A stretch of DNA of 64,000 bases from the NCBI GenBank assembly GCA_033964015.1, contig CM066912.1, positions 19,393,073 to 19,457,072 on the forward strand. Reading direction: 5' to 3'. A program made the position numbers and the translations under genes. Position 1 is the first letter of the stretch. Each line of letters starts with the position of its first letter. Origin of the DNA: Scolanthus callimorphus. Taxonomy: Eukaryota; Cnidaria; Anthozoa; Actiniaria; Edwardsiidae. Shown one piece after another: positions 1 through 11,813 of the stretch. The notes under the pieces are model-generated. The model made no database searches. It was not told the DNA's origin and was given only the letters and a program-made list of their open reading frames with translations.

Positions 1-345
1 TCCACTCCACATCCACTCCATATCAACTTCCCACTAGTGTTCCTATGACCCCTTTCCACTAGTGTTCCCATCCACTTCCCATTAGTGTTCCTATCCACTT
101 CCAACTGTCCCTATATTCACTCCCGCTAGTGTTCCCATCCACTTCCCACTAGTGTAACCATATCAGTTTCTCCTAGTTTTCACATTTCCCTTCCCAACTA
201 GTATTGGCTTATATCCACTTCCTACTAGTGTTCTTATCATCTACTTAGTGTTCCCATTTCCCTTTCCAACTAGTGTTCCCATATCCACTTCCCACTAGTC
301 TCATCCACTTCCCACTAGTGTTCCCATCCATTTCCCACTAGTGCA
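1..345. repeat. Minisatellite of CCACTTCCCACTAGTGTTCC-type units
   Basis: Tandem, imperfect units of roughly 22-30 bp containing CCACTTCCCACTAGTGTTCC. The unit repeats from the left edge to about 345, so the array is cut by the window boundary. Unit length and spacing vary, which suggests an old array. No coding capacity is supported. Confidence 0.85.
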
Positions 346-914
346 TTTCCTACCGGTTCCCATATCAGCTTCGCTTATGGGTTTTCAGAAGTTTTTGATA
401 GTTTTGGACTCAGGGCCACTCGGGGTCAGGCGTGGTGTTGGCTCGGTGTTAAGGCGCTGGGACTCCCACCGCTACGTGGTCCAGGATCGATTCCTGGGTG
501 GACAGAGGAAATTTTCTTTCTGTTCAAGTCGTGATCGAGACAGGTTCATATTGTGGGTTGACCGTAGTTCTACTTGTGTTTCCTAGTCTTTCGGATGAGA
601 CAATAAACCGAGGTCTCGTCTGCCTTCCCTTCCACCCCTGTTCAAGGTGGACGATGAAGAACCCATTGCACTCTTCGTAGGTCTCCCTGTGCAATGGCCT
701 GGCTCTCGGAGGCACTACATATACTAAACAGCCCTCATGACTGTGAAGTTGCAATCCTGTTTGAAATTTGTCGGCAACGACAGCGGAGTTTTATAATTAT
801 ATTTTAGCTGATCGGAGAAACGAGGAAAGCTGAAAACTTCAACTAATCTTGATGAACATCCGTACTTTGCATCGAGCACAATGATGAAGCTTTGCATTTT
901 CCCGGGATCGCGTT
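346..914. other. Gene-free stretch, no recognised feature
   Basis: Short open frames on both strands overlap each other and show no domain, splice or poly(A) context. I see no gene or repeat family here. Confidence 0.5.
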
Positions 915-1552
915 TTAAAGCGGGACTGTCACGGTACGCGCATGGGCGAATTTTGATCACTTTGGTCCGGGCCGGAACGATGGCTGTGAGAGGGAGGAAT
1001 TACGCTGGTAGAATCCGTTCAAATCTTGTTGTTTCGGGGTCCATCTACCCTTAATTCTTAACGGGTATTCTCTCCTGAGATCTCCTTAGTATCGTGACCA
1101 AATTTTGGAGTCGATGCAATATTCTTTGTTGTTTTAAATTGAATGAGACTCGAGCGTCATTTTCACTGATGGCTGCCCAACAAGAAAGGCCTAATCGAGG
1201 TCGTCCTTACGCCAAATGGCTTGGGAACACAATAAAAGCAGGATCTGGATATCGAATAGGGTCCACGAGACATGGAAATTGTTCAAGCGCTACGGTATCT
1301 TCACCTCAGACAACGATTTTGCAGCTCGTTTGCCTAAAAACCCCTAAAAACTTACCATCATGTCGCCTCCTGACGAATGAACTCCAAATTGTTTTCCCTG
1401 AGGCGACGTCGCGCGGGGCGTGGGTACTTTCCCGCGAAAACGAAGTGTCCCGTGATTGGTTTATTTAAACAGGGAATCCCCGTTTTGAATGATAGTTATG
1501 GGATCGGCGGTCTTTGCTCGAGCATGCGCGTACCGTGACAGTCCCGCTTTAA
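915..1552. mobile_element. TTAA-flanked inverted-repeat element (MITE-like)
   Basis: A perfect 30 bp inverted repeat bounds the element: 915-944 starts TTAAAGCGGGACTGTCACGG and 1523-1552 is its reverse complement. Both ends carry TTAA at the outer edge, the target duplication typical of piggyBac- and Kolobok-class elements. The 638 bp interior has no transposase, so it would be non-autonomous. A short open frame at 1094-1468 inside it has no recognised domain. Confidence 0.8.
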
Positions 1553-2000
1553 CTCACTCAATATTCCTGAGATATTTTCGCAAGATGAGCCATGTGATTC
1601 GAGAGAGGATATTTTGACGTCTCATTCCTCGAAAACTGAACCAAGTACCACGCTAGAAATTCCAAATACATCCAGTTTTCACAACCCCCTGTTGATATCC
1701 CCTGTTGATATCGATTGGATATCGATCTGTCCAGACAGACAGAAACACGACTCTCAACGCGACACGGATATCATCTTGCAAGGGCGTTAGGACTTGTCAA
1801 GATGCAAGGGCGTTAGGACTCGTCAAGATTAGATATGCTTGCTCGCTAATGCTCGCTCGCAATGAAAGTGAATGGAAATGGGAATTTGACAATCTTGTGG
1901 GGGTCACACCCAGAACACACACACACAAAAACAATCAGATTCAGTGCTCTTTTCTCAAGGTCCCAGATTTCACTTCTGGGTTTTGGCAACATAAGTTCAT
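1553..2000. other. Gene-free stretch with short direct repeats
   Basis: Contains a doubled CCCTGTTGATATC near 1687-1712, a 26 bp unit repeated twice head to tail at 1777-1828 (TGCAAGGGCGTTAGGACT..., one mismatch), and a short AC run near 1915-1928. No gene is supported. Confidence 0.6.
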
Positions 2001-2165
2001 GGATTAGGAAATGATCAGCAGACTAATTGAATTTGAGAGTAGAATGGACAAGTATACTGGAAGAATTCACTGTTACGATGTTCATAATGAGTTCTAATTA
2101 TTCTGATTGTTACACAGTAGTTTGTAATTTTACGCCTCAAGGCAACCAGAAACTCATGAAAATTT
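2001..2165 (+). repeat. Dispersed repeat, GATCAGCAGACT family, copy 1
   Basis: Shares a run of similarity beginning GGATTAGGAAATGATCAGC and including GAGTAGAATGGA and ATAATGAGTTCTAA with 28541-28725. A shortened form lies at 26776-26835. All three are in the same orientation. Family identity unknown. Confidence 0.7.
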
Positions 2166-2635
2166 GTGAATAATTTTTGTACTCACCGAAAAAATGTCTT
2201 GAAAAACACCCCAAACCCACCAGCTATGCAGATGGGGCATCTTGGGGCTTTTTTGTTGCTTTTTCATCTATACATTTTATCATTTTTCCCGTACTTTACA
2301 GTATTTTTTGGCTGTGCCCTTAGAGGCTAGTAAGAATATTAATATCATGTCTATATAATATGGATAAGTTAATCAGGAGCATACTAGTGGAGCCTTTCAA
2401 TATTTGTTATTAGAAAAACAAAATGAAATACATAAAAAATGCTTTCCTATCACTAAGTTTTCATGCAATCATGCAATGATGATCTAAAAAGCATTTATAA
2501 ATACTGTAAACTTGCACAGGTTTTTTATGTTATCAAGCTTTCACAAAATCAGATGCAGTTATTGAAGTTATGATATTAGATTACAAAATATATCTTTCTA
2601 AACCTTGATACCTTTTTTCATTTATTATAATCACT

Positions 2636-2675
2636 AGGAGCTCCGCTTTTAGGCAGTGCCTAAATCTATATATTA
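2636..2675 (+). repeat. Dispersed repeat end, AGGAGCTCCGCTTTTA family
   Basis: Carries AGGAGCTCCGCTTTTAGGCA and then TAAATCTATATATTA. The same terminal block recurs at 8160-8193, 18383-18430 (inverted), 25097-25136 (inverted) and 48921-48958, so this is the conserved end of a dispersed non-coding repeat. The element itself is truncated here. The 2166-2635 and 2676-2883 flanks are AT-rich and show nothing else recognisable. Confidence 0.7.
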
Positions 2676-2883
2676 GCAGCATCAACAATAGACCACTGTG
2701 TGATTTGACTAAACATAATACACATAGGCCTCAAAGTACGCATACGCTCGGGGAAAGGCTAAGTTGGTCTGTTACAGGATTAGCATTGAGCCAAGCTGTT
2801 CTACTATATACTATTGTGTTATTTATCCAGTTTTTTCGTGGTTGTTAATTGCTTTGCAAAAAATGAAATCGATGTATTTACTA

Positions 2884-3025
2884 CTTACTAACCGATGGTG
2901 AGGTCATTACGGGAAATATCAAACCGAAGCTTTTGTGTATCAACCGAGCCGTCTTCGGCGAGGTTGATGCACCAAAGCTGAGGTTTGATATTTTCCGTAA
3001 TGACCGAACGGCAGAGGTTAGTAAG
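2884..3025. mobile_element. Hairpin (palindromic) MITE-like element
   Basis: Nearly complete palindrome: CTTACTAACC at the left pairs with GGTTAGTAAG at the right, and inside GTCATTACGGGAAATATCAA pairs with the matching reverse complement. The loop is near 2953. A related GAGGTCATTACGGGA motif occurs at 3904-3960, so this is a family. The 116-residue minus-strand frame that crosses it is an effect of the fold. Confidence 0.75.
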
Positions 3026-4171
3026 TTGTTTATTATATGGCACTTTTCTCAAACTTTTTACGAACCGGAAGTCGCCTCGTACATTTTCCCGCCTAAGTAA
3101 CTCAAAAAACACGACTCGCTCGACAAGAAACCCGTGTTTGAAAACCATGCCACATTTGCTCAAAAGTGATAAATCTCTACTGGTATGGATGTCAAAATAC
3201 TTCGGAATCGATTCTTTTACAGATATCTTCGCGAACATGCTTCACTTGAACAATTTTAAACTTAAATTTGAGCTTGTAACGCTTTCAAGAAAAACACCTT
3301 TAGTTTCGCAAAAGCTGGAAAGCTGCAAAACGTGTTCTTCGAAACGCATTTTCAGATCTACACTATTAAAACAGGGAGCTACAGGGAGCCAGAACTGGAT
3401 TCAACAGCATTGATAATAACAGAAAATTGCAATGGTTTTTTAGTCGACTGTATATTGAGGAATGGGTTTTGTGCAAAAGCGAATGTCAAGTAAAAATGAA
3501 TTCTACTCATCGAGATGGAGAAAGAAAGCAACGACATCAGTTATCGGTAAGCACAACGTTTGAACTCGCTTTCTGTTATTATTTTTAGCTTCCAAGTTTC
3601 TTGAATTCCTAATAAATTTTGACGTAGCTTTTACCTTTTGCTGCTATTTGGCTCCCTCTAGTTTTCATTTTCTCCGGATAGAGACCCGAATTCATAGCTT
3701 AGAGTAACTTTTTCACTCTGCTTTGCCTTTTTTAACAGGTCATTTCTGATATTCAGGCCTTTATTTTCCTCCTGTCACATGTTTAAGATTTGTATTACAA
3801 GAGACAAATACTGTGTCAAGTATTCTTTGTTGTGAATTTCGCTGAAAATCTTTTTTTTGAATTTTATTTGAAGGAGATTCGAATTTTTGCGAGTCGTGAA
3901 CTGCGAGGTCATTACGGGATTTCTGAGAGGTCATGCCGGGATTTACTGACCTCGTAACAGCCAATCAGAGCGCGCGTACTATCGTTGCCATGTAATAAGA
4001 AATGATATTGATAATCCCAAATATGATCCCAAATAAAATGTTTGATTGACTTGAAGTGATTGACGAAAAGAACATACCCCTGTATCGACCATGTTTTTAT
4101 AAGAGTGAACTCCATAAACCTACGTGCCTGCCTCGGTGTTGTCAGTTTCTTGGGGTACATTCTCGATGTTA
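3026..4171. other. Gene-free stretch with a related inverted motif
   Basis: The open frame at 2985-3413 overlaps the hairpin and lacks a recognisable domain. At 3902-3955 GCGAGGTCATTACGGGA and TGACCTCG form a short dyad like that of 2884-3025, followed by CCAATCAGAGCGCGCG, a phrase that recurs at other element edges in this window. No gene is supported. Confidence 0.5.
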
Positions 4172-4375
4172 TAGCGTAGCGGAGCCTCATAGCTACATGA
4201 AGGAGAAAAGGAAACAACAAAAAATGTGTATATGCATCGACCTGTTTTCTGATGGACTTCCGGTTTGTTCGTCTGTGTGTCCGTCGTCGCAGAGGCGTGG
4301 GTTGCCTGTCTCGGTTTAGGCGGGAAAATGAGCACGCTCGCGCGCTCAAATTGGCGATTGGCGATTTTATTTGAA
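4172..4375 (+). repeat. Dispersed repeat, TAGCTACATG/CCGGAAGTCCATC family, copy 1
   Basis: Shared blocks (AGCGGAGCC-CATAGCTACATG, TATATGCATCGACC, TGATGGACTTCCGG, GTCCGTCGTCGCA, AAAATGAGC) occur in the same order and inverted at 21815-22005. Short open frames on both strands here are by-products of this repeat. Confidence 0.7.
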
Positions 4376-5599
4376 AAGGGATTTTTTTTCTTTGAGACTT
4401 TACTTCGTGTGAACTTCGTGTCAGTTTTCGTCATGAGGAAGACGGTTTTTCCTCTTCATAAAAAAATGAAACGTTAAATCAGGCTGACAAATCAAAATTG
4501 AGAAAATGAGTTACCATGGAGCGGGAAGAAGTTGAGACCGATGTCATGAACATGAAGAAATAAAGTTTGTCGTGGGAAAGAAACAAAGCGAGTAGAGAAG
4601 AATTGCCAGGGAAGACATGTCGAAAAAAAGACAAACGAAGAGCTAGCGCGCAAGAGAAAGCACAAAACGATTAGAAGCTAATTCTCAAGGTTGGTGGTAC
4701 TTGAACTTTGTAGCTAGAGTATAAAAGGGACATTTAGTAGTAATCATTTTTTATCAATCGCAAACTTTCATTCGAGTTTTTTCGAGCTTTTGCGGCTGTT
4801 TTTCGGCTCGCTACTACGCTAGCTTGAAAAAAGATGAAAGTTGCACGGGACGATCGTAGCCGCGCGCAAGAGAGATTTCTCTCGGGAGATTTGTTATTTT
4901 TGCACGCTCAGCTTTTGTGTTAAGCTTTTTTTCAGGATTGCAATCTGGGCAGAATACCGTATTTTCTAGTGATTTAGTAGAGCTGACTGCCGTTATTCAG
5001 TGGCTGTGTTTATCCTTTGGCGTGGAGACTCGGGAGAGAGTCATGTATGTAATAGTGTCACGCATAGCAGCGAGCTTTCTCCAAGCGGCTCCAAAATTCA
5101 GATTTAGATAATGGTACAATGGTTCTTGAAATCTCTAATGTAAGTTAGCTACCAATTCTTAAAATTGAGACACTTTCTATATATTCCGACTTCTCAATTT
5201 GGTTCGGCTACAACGAGTTTTCACTTGTAATAGTAGATGAGAGAGACGGATTGATAGTAAATTTTACGGGGTCGATTATAAATTAACTTTTGTGTTTATA
5301 ATTTAATTTTGTAGAAATTCCCAAGATGTATTCTTGCAGGGTTTCACAGAGTATTTCACATATGACAGGCAAGTGGAGACACCTATCTAGGGATAATTAT
5401 TGCTCTCTATCAATGTATGCAATGACACTGGTCGGCAGTGTCAGGCATGAACTTAGAAGTGGAAGTTTAAATTTTGCTCATTTAAAATATCAACCAAGGG
5501 GATTCAACATAGAGGATGTTTTTCTTCGAATTGTCATTTACTTGAAGTTTTGACAGGCCCCTGAAATTGATTTTCTAACATGGTATTGCCTGTTTCAGT
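4376..5599. other. Gene-free stretch with an isolated TATA-like box
   Basis: TATAAAAG at 4720-4727 looks like a TATA box, but no convincing coding exon follows within 400 bp: the frames at 4917-5111 and 5326-5553 lack domain or splice support. An RNA gene or untranslated first exon cannot be excluded. Confidence 0.35.
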
Positions 5600-6726
5600 C
5601 ACTCCTATCATTTATTTTTTTAATAATTATGAAAAATATGATCTACTTGCCTTCCAATAGAAGACCACTTTGTGAGGGGTCCCTAACAATGCTCTGGATC
5701 ATCTGCAATTCTCCCTCAATATTAGCCTCATTCAAGGTTGTACATTTCTTTGTTAATTATCACTTTTTGTGAACGGAAATATACAGTTGACTTGAATGTA
5801 CTAAAAAAATTACATTGAAGATACATGTACATTGTATGTTTATTAGTATGTATAAATAAATGAATAAATATTCATTCACCATATTTTCCTGCTTCTGATT
5901 GGTTGATCACCACTGGCAAATTCTTGATGTTTTTAAAGGCGAGTGACTGATTCCATCAATGACATCAAAGATTGGATAAGTTGAAAGTTGTTGCAAGTGT
6001 GACATCACACCTTTGTAGGCAGGATGGCAAACTGGCTGCTCCGGGGCTTGAAATTGTGCCAGATACAGGTGTAAATACACCTAAAAAAATCCTTTTACAC
6101 CTAACTTTTTCAACTTAGGCATAAAATAGCGACTGTGTTTTCATTTTCTACAGTGTTCGCTTAGTGTATTTACGCCTAGAGTTTTGATGAATTACACCTA
6201 TAATGTTCATGGTGCATGGCTTAAAATTTCGACTTTGATTAGTATTTAGTTTCAAGTCCTGTCAGCTCCCTCAACGAATTAAAGCTGGGAAATCTATTTT
6301 GAATGAATAATAAAACAATTAAAAGCTTGAATGAATAATAAAACAATCAATGAATTCAGCTTTGTATGATATGGATAATTATTAAGATCTAGGTGATGTT
6401 ATCTACATTGACCTTTTACCTCAATGGATAATAATAATACCACCATTGATCTGAATAATTATCCATATCATACTCACAGAATTCATTAATTGCTAAACTG
6501 CATGGTCACATCCGATCACCTTTTAAACAGATTTAGAAAAAAAAGTTCATCGTGTATGAATTAGTTCTAATTTTTTATATTTTTTATTGAACTAAAAAAT
6601 ATTTACCCTACAACAATTGAATGAGAATGGAACCAGATGCAATCCAGAGCATGTTAGGGACAAGGTGGTCTTCTATTAAGTAGATCATATTTTTCATTAT
6701 ATTGAAAAATGAATTATGATAGGAGG
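5600..6726. mobile_element. Degenerate DNA element with about 120 bp inverted termini
   Basis: The left arm (5600-5745: CTCCTATCAT, AAAAATATGATCTACTT, AGAAGACCAC, CCTAACA, GCTCTGGAT) is found as its reverse complement at 6615-6726 with moderate divergence. A second inner inverted pair is at 6345-6390 and 6449-6490 (GATATGGATAATTATT). No transposase frame is present, so it is an old non-autonomous element. Confidence 0.7.
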
Positions 6727-7353
6727 GCCTGATACAAGATAATTGCACATGATATAGGCATATAAATACTGCTTTTTTGGGAGGGGGGCATAGCTGTCAA
6801 CTCACCCACATTAGGCAGGTGTCACAAGATCTTGAAGCCTGTCACCCGCATGATGATTGAATTTTTTTTAATACATTTACTGTATTTCACCATTGTCGCT
6901 CTCTGCATTTTTTCATACATTTAAGTTGTATTTTCCTGCCACGTGAGGGGGAATCGCAAGATTTTTGACGAAGTTGGGTTGACGGGTATGGGGGGTCCAA
7001 TACTGTTGACATGTTATTATATTTCCTTCTTATACTTTATTACCAAAATGTGTTAGGCAAAAAATGAAATTAAAATAGAAAAAATTAACCAATTAGATGA
7101 TAAAAAGAAATATTTTATTTACCCTGATTTGATGAACTAATTATTATTGTGGCTCTTTCAAAAACAATGGTACTCCAGTATGTTCAGCTACTATAATTTA
7201 TAAGTATCCATAGCCATGCATGGTTTACGTAAGACTGGTAAATAAAAGATCTGTCTTCAAGGCTCATGGCTATTATCATTCAATTTCAGTGACACAACAT
7301 CCGCCAGAGGTGGCTTTTGGACACACCATACCTTGACACAAGTAAAACATAAT
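6727..7353. other. Gene-free AT-rich stretch
   Basis: AT-rich sequence with no supported gene, repeat family or RNA. Confidence 0.5.
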
Positions 7354-7607
7354 TAGAGCGGTTTTCACATGACTGTCGTGGGTAATTTTAAATTACTTGG
7401 TAATTGCGATTAGTTTGGGTTGTGATTGTTCAAGAGCATGATCTTTGACCCTTCTGCCAATTAGATTGCATAGAGAAGATAATAACACAACTACTTGTAA
7501 TTACTTCACTCACAAAGGCGAGATTGTTGTCGAATTTCTATTGCATTTGATTGGATAGTGAATTACTCATGAATTGCTCTCACTACAGTCATATGAAAAT
7601 CGGTATA
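7354..7607. mobile_element. MITE, TAGAGCGG family, copy 1 (degraded)
   Basis: Left end TAGAGCGGTTTTCACATGACTGTC; the right end holds the inverted match ACAGTCATATGAAAATCGGTATA, which has drifted. The interior is AT-rich with AATTACTTGGTAATTGC blocks. A better preserved copy of the same length class is at 49461-49700. Confidence 0.8.
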
Positions 7608-8077
7608 TAGATTTAGAGAAATTGAATACTTACAGTGTATGTAAAATTTGGGTATCATCCGAGTTATGGCATTGCGAGGTTTCTGTTTAGCATGCGACAC
7701 AAACCTTGTTATGGCATTGAGAAGTTTCTGTTTTGCATGTGACACCTTTCTCAAGGTGTGTCTGATGTCTGATTTGCTATCAGTGACAAAAACATACAAT
7801 ATATTAGGGAGTGCCCCACCCCAAGCCTATTCTTTCATACCTGGGAAATATATTTCTTATTGGCTGTTCAAATTTTAGTTCAAGCATTCCAGCTATAAAT
7901 TACATATACGTTTTTGATTGTAATCTAATTAATTAAGTATTGTAGAATCATAGGATTCCAGAAAAGATCCATACTCATTCCTCCATAATGTGTTTTATAC
8001 AATAACACTAACATTTTCAATAAATTTGGAGATATTGGAAGATGACACAGTAAAACTCATGTCAAATAACATTTTTC
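7608..8077. other. Short direct repeats, no gene
   Basis: A unit of about 57 bp is doubled at 7663-7750: ATGGCATTG(C/A)GA(G)GTTTCTGTTT is followed by GCATG(C/T)GACAC, twice. The remainder is AT-rich. No gene is supported. Confidence 0.5.
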
Positions 8078-8193
8078 TCTTTATTGCCATTTGTGCTTTG
8101 CTATAATATCATTCCATTGGAAGGAGTTAGTACCTTAATGGGAACCCATGGAAAAATATGTAACTGAGGGAGCTCCGCTTTTAACATATTATG
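8078..8193 (+). repeat. Dispersed repeat, GGAGCTCCGCTTTTA family, internally deleted copy
   Basis: Begins CTTTATTGC and runs through ATCATTCCATTGGAAGGAGT and GTTAGTACC to TATGTAACTG-GGAGCTCCGCTTTTA. Longer copies at 18383-18615 (inverted) and 48681-48958 have the same head and tail with about 120-150 bp more between them. Confidence 0.75.
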
Positions 8194-8272
8194 CATGTTT
8201 AAATAAATAAATTTAAATGAACTTTGGCTTCTGCTTGTTCTGTCCCGATATGTCAAAGCAACTTAAGCAATA

Positions 8273-9976
8273 TTAAGGTCTCGTGAAAGGTAAAAATGTA
8301 AAAATTCATAAAATGACTTTTTTTCCCCGAAATTCATTTGATACAGTCCTAAAGTATATTTCTAAAACCTCAAATGACAAGTGTCAACTGTTTTCCTAGG
8401 CTTCCATTGCCCATTCTTTTGTATTGCCCGCCACTCATTTTCTGTAATACGCTTTTTCTAGCACTTTGATTTTAGGTCACATTTTCACCTTCACGAAGCT
8501 CCTGACCCCGCACGATTTAGGGGTGGACCATTAGAAGTTGGGGGAGGGGGGTGGCAATTCCCAAAAAAAAATTCCCGCAAGGCCAATCCTTCAAAAAAAA
8601 AATCTTGCAGAGATTCAAACTAGGAAATAAAAATCCTACAAAGACATGGCTTGGGTTCTCATTAAAAAGATGTCTTAAGTAGTTATTCCAGCAACTTCTC
8701 TTTTGCATTTTTCTACTTCACTTCATAAAAATTTCGGCGCGCGAATTAGTTGGTGAGAACTCACGCACGGAAGACACTGCCCTCCGGCCGTTTACAAGAA
8801 CAAGTGCATCTTGCCGAGGAAAAACAAACTCTCCCAAAAAATGCCCTGCAGTGATAGGCCTGGCAGGCAGTCACTATGTTCGAAAGAAGAATACTTAGGT
8901 AAGCGTGAGTTCGACGTTACACGTATAGAAATTCGTCATGTGGACCGTCACACAAATGAATAATAATAATAATAAAACCTACAGGCATTGGACCTTGTTT
9001 ACTATACTCAAAAAATGGAACGTTTGTCTACCCTTTCTCTGAGGCTTGATGAATTGCGTTTATAAAAATTCGGAAGAAAAAGACCTTTACCATGTCAGAT
9101 AGGGGCCTGGGGATGGCGAAAACGTTTAACAGCTTCATTCTTTTTTAACGGCAACCGATAAAAATATATGATAAGAAAATTTGTTGTATCTATACATACA
9201 GCAACAAGATTTTCTTAATCCATTTCTGAACCAATATAGTATAAGAAATTTTGTTGATTTGTTGATGCGGATTTGGACGAAACGGAACGCCACGGGAACA
9301 GGTAGTGCTCGATGTGCAAGATACCCCTCGTAAGTTTATCCTTTTCCACTTTTTTGGTGTGTCTGCGAAAAAAAAAATGCGTACATGGCCTTCGAGTCCG
9401 AAAAAGTGAATTCCTGCACAACCTGATCCCCGAAAAAAAAAATTCATACGCAAAAATATTGCCACCCTCCCCCCCCCCCCCCCCCTCCCCCAATTTCTAA
9501 TGGTCCACCCCTTAAGATATCGGCCTCAAATTTACTGTGTCGTTATAAAATGATCACAACTAAAAAACCGTGAGGGAATTTTTATTGTTTACTTGAAAAC
9601 GATTTTATGACAAATTTTGCGGCCACAAACTGTAAAAAATACGACTTTCAACTTCGCGACCTAATATTTTCGTAAATATCCAAAATATCGAAAATCGCTG
9701 ACATGGCTTTGCAGTTTATTTCTCCGAGATTAAAATCCGACAAAGTGTGAAATTGTGCAACAAACCGCTAGTGGTCTGGAGCTTCTCAAGTAAACAAGGT
9801 AGTTTTTAGTTCGGGGTCTTAAAAATACCAGAAAAATTTAAACTTCGATAAACTAAACAACTTCATAAGGTAGAGCAATATTTAAGCTTTAAAATGATAT
9901 ATAGCTGATTATCATAGCATAAATTGCGACGCGACGATAATTTTTTTCCGACCTCACGGGTTAACAGAGACCTTAA
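8273..9976. mobile_element. TTAA-flanked element interrupted by a younger insertion
   Basis: TTAAGGTCTC at 8273-8282 is mirrored by GAGACCTTAA at 9967-9976. The left 247 bp (to 8519) is nearly identical to 51779-52028, which shows that it is a dispersed family. The copy is split by the element at 8520-9511. Without that insert the element would be about 0.7 kb and has no transposase. Confidence 0.65.
8520..9511. mobile_element. PIF/Harbinger-like non-autonomous element with TTA target duplication
   Basis: The termini are inverted: GGGGTGGACCATTAGAAGTT at the left and its near reverse complement ending GGTCCACCCC at the right. TTA flanks both sides (8517-8519, 9512-9514), and that 3 bp duplication is typical of PIF/Harbinger. 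The 992 bp interior contains inverted GGGGAGGGGGGTGGCAAT and poly(C) (9470-9486) but no transposase. A shorter relative with GGGGCCGACCATTTAA ends and the same TTA flanks is at 62800-63011. Confidence 0.8.
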
Positions 9977-10218
9977 GGCGAAGTCTGTGCGAAAAGACCA
10001 AAGGCTGATATTTCTCAGTACGGACCCAGCAAACAAGGTTAATTAGAGTTTTATTATATGGCTTTTGCGAGCGGTTAAAATAGAAGAGGATTTCTATCCC
10101 TGGGGCATTTGCACCAAAATCGCGCCAATGGTTTCCCTCCAATTACGGCGCACGCGCGCCGTTTTCATTCAAAGCCATTTGTAGAAAGTCGGGTCGTGAA
10201 CTCGTGCCGGCCCATGTA
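9977..10218. other. Gene-free edge of older repeats
   Basis: Contains TTTATTATATGGC, which recurs near 3031-3045 and, inverted, at 11430-11442, beside CG-rich ACGGCGCACGCGCGCCGT. This suggests remnants of one MITE family. No gene. Confidence 0.35.
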
Positions 10219-10452
10219 AAGGGATCCGGGATCCAGCTAAATTTGAGGTTTGGGATCCGGGATCCAGGGTATGGGATCCGGGATCCAAAATGTGGGATCC
10301 GGGATCAACGGTTGTGGGATCCGGCGTCCATAGTGAGTTATCCGGGATCCAGAGGCGTGGAATCCGGGATCCAGAGCATGGGATCCGGGATCCATGGGTG
10401 ATCCATGGTTAGGGATCCGGGATCCTCGGGTCGGGATCCGGGATCCAAAACT
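10219..10452. repeat. GGGATCCGGGATCC minisatellite
   Basis: About nine imperfect units of roughly 24-28 bp, each with the doubled core GGGATCCGGGATCCA followed by a variable spacer. The array is dense in the palindrome GGATCC. The open frames on both strands (Gly-Ile-Arg-Asp-Pro repeats and the reverse) follow from the repeat and are not taken as genes. Confidence 0.9.
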
Positions 10453-11683
10453 TCTGTGAACTCGTGAACACAACTCTCCTACCTATGCAAGAAAAGTTTT
10501 TTTATGACTAAACCACTCAAATATCGAACATAAGAAAAAGATTGACATCATAATGAACTATGAAGAAACTACGTGAGACATTTCAACAGTTCTGAAAACG
10601 AAATGCGAATCACTTAAACTAAAGACGGGATTGGAAGACGAAAATCTTGCTGTATTGTAAGCTTAGCTACCGCAAATCGTTCTAAAATTTATACCCTAAT
10701 GATGAAAAGGATATTAACATTTCCCTATTTTCGTTTGTTGTCTTGTGAATTATTGTTTAAAAATATCCCCACGACACGTGAACTAAACTTGTTTTTCACG
10801 GGAATTTCTCAGTGAATTCACTTTTTACCGTTTCAGTTGACACCGTCTCTTCAAGCTTTTGCAGTTTCTCTCGTTTTGTTAGTTTTCCGTAGCTACAAAT
10901 TTGAATTAAGCTTATAACTATAGTAAACAAAAGCTACGATATAGAATTGTGCAAAAAATCACATTAAACGTAGTTACTTTCTTGAAACAGACTTAAGCTG
11001 AATTGATTTGATATATCGCTCTGGGTTTTGTTTTCCTCCTCGACTTCAATTCATCGGTAGTAAAACAGCTTGATTGCTTCTTACTTTCATCCATAAAGAA
11101 ATTGATACACTTTTTTTATTAAGCAGAATGTTTTTGTTTTTCGGCGTTTCTACATTGTTTCAACATTTCCTCGCTTTTCTTGATCAGTTTCGTGTGTTTC
11201 TCTCTCTTCGGGGCAGTAAAACTCGGTTTCATTATCAGATATCACATTCCAGACTATTGGATTTCTTTCATAAAACTTTAAAACAATTATTTTTTTTTAA
11301 TTACGCGCGAGAGAAAGACCGAAAACACAGACAACAAGAGCCGGTTCGGATACGGAAAAAGACGGTCCATGGGCCGGATACGCGATCTACGGACCGCGCG
11401 TCCACCAATCGGAACGCGCGTGCTATCAATGCCATATAATAATTGCTTATACAGCGCATCATTGATATGCGGAGCAGCGACCATGCAATCCCCGTGGAAT
11501 CACAACTTCATGTAGCATATTCATGGCCATAGCGCTCATATATATCATGTGCCCCTTCAAATTTCTGCCATTTAAGTAATCAACCATGCAAGAATAAAAG
11601 CAAATTCCATTGTTATGGCATTAAGGGTTCCCCACATAGGATTTGTCATATCTTTTTACCACAGAACGTTATCATGAGTCTCT
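10453..11683. other. Gene-free stretch
   Basis: The largest frame here (11074-11439) starts in AT-rich sequence and ends in a CG-rich element edge (ACGGACCGCGCGTCCACCAA). No domain, splice or poly(A) evidence supports it. Confidence 0.45.
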
Positions 11684-11720
11684 ATAGCTCAGTGGTAGAG
11701 CTTTGTTCCGGGCAATTTTT
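11684..11720 (+). other. tRNA-like A-box fragment (tRNA or SINE remnant)
   Basis: TCTCTATAGCTCAGTGGTAG continuing AGC reads as the 5' half and D-arm of a tRNA with a polymerase III A box. No B box (GGTTCRANNCC) follows within 80 bp and no acceptor stem can be closed, so it is not an intact tRNA. A truncated tRNA-derived SINE head is the likeliest reading. Confidence 0.45.
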
Positions 11721-11813
11721 CAGGTATACATCATTTCCTATAGTACTGATCATGCAGGTTAAATTGCAGCAATTTTAAAAACCTCCAAGTCGGCCCCTGA
11801 CCAGAGCTAATCC

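Noticed and set aside
4056..4434. Frames of 87-145 residues on both strands
   Set aside because: They fall in a dispersed repeat shared with 21815-22005 and are not conserved between the copies.
10204..10473. Frames rich in Gly-Ile-Arg-Asp and Pro-Asp-Pro
   Set aside because: They come from the GGATCC minisatellite.
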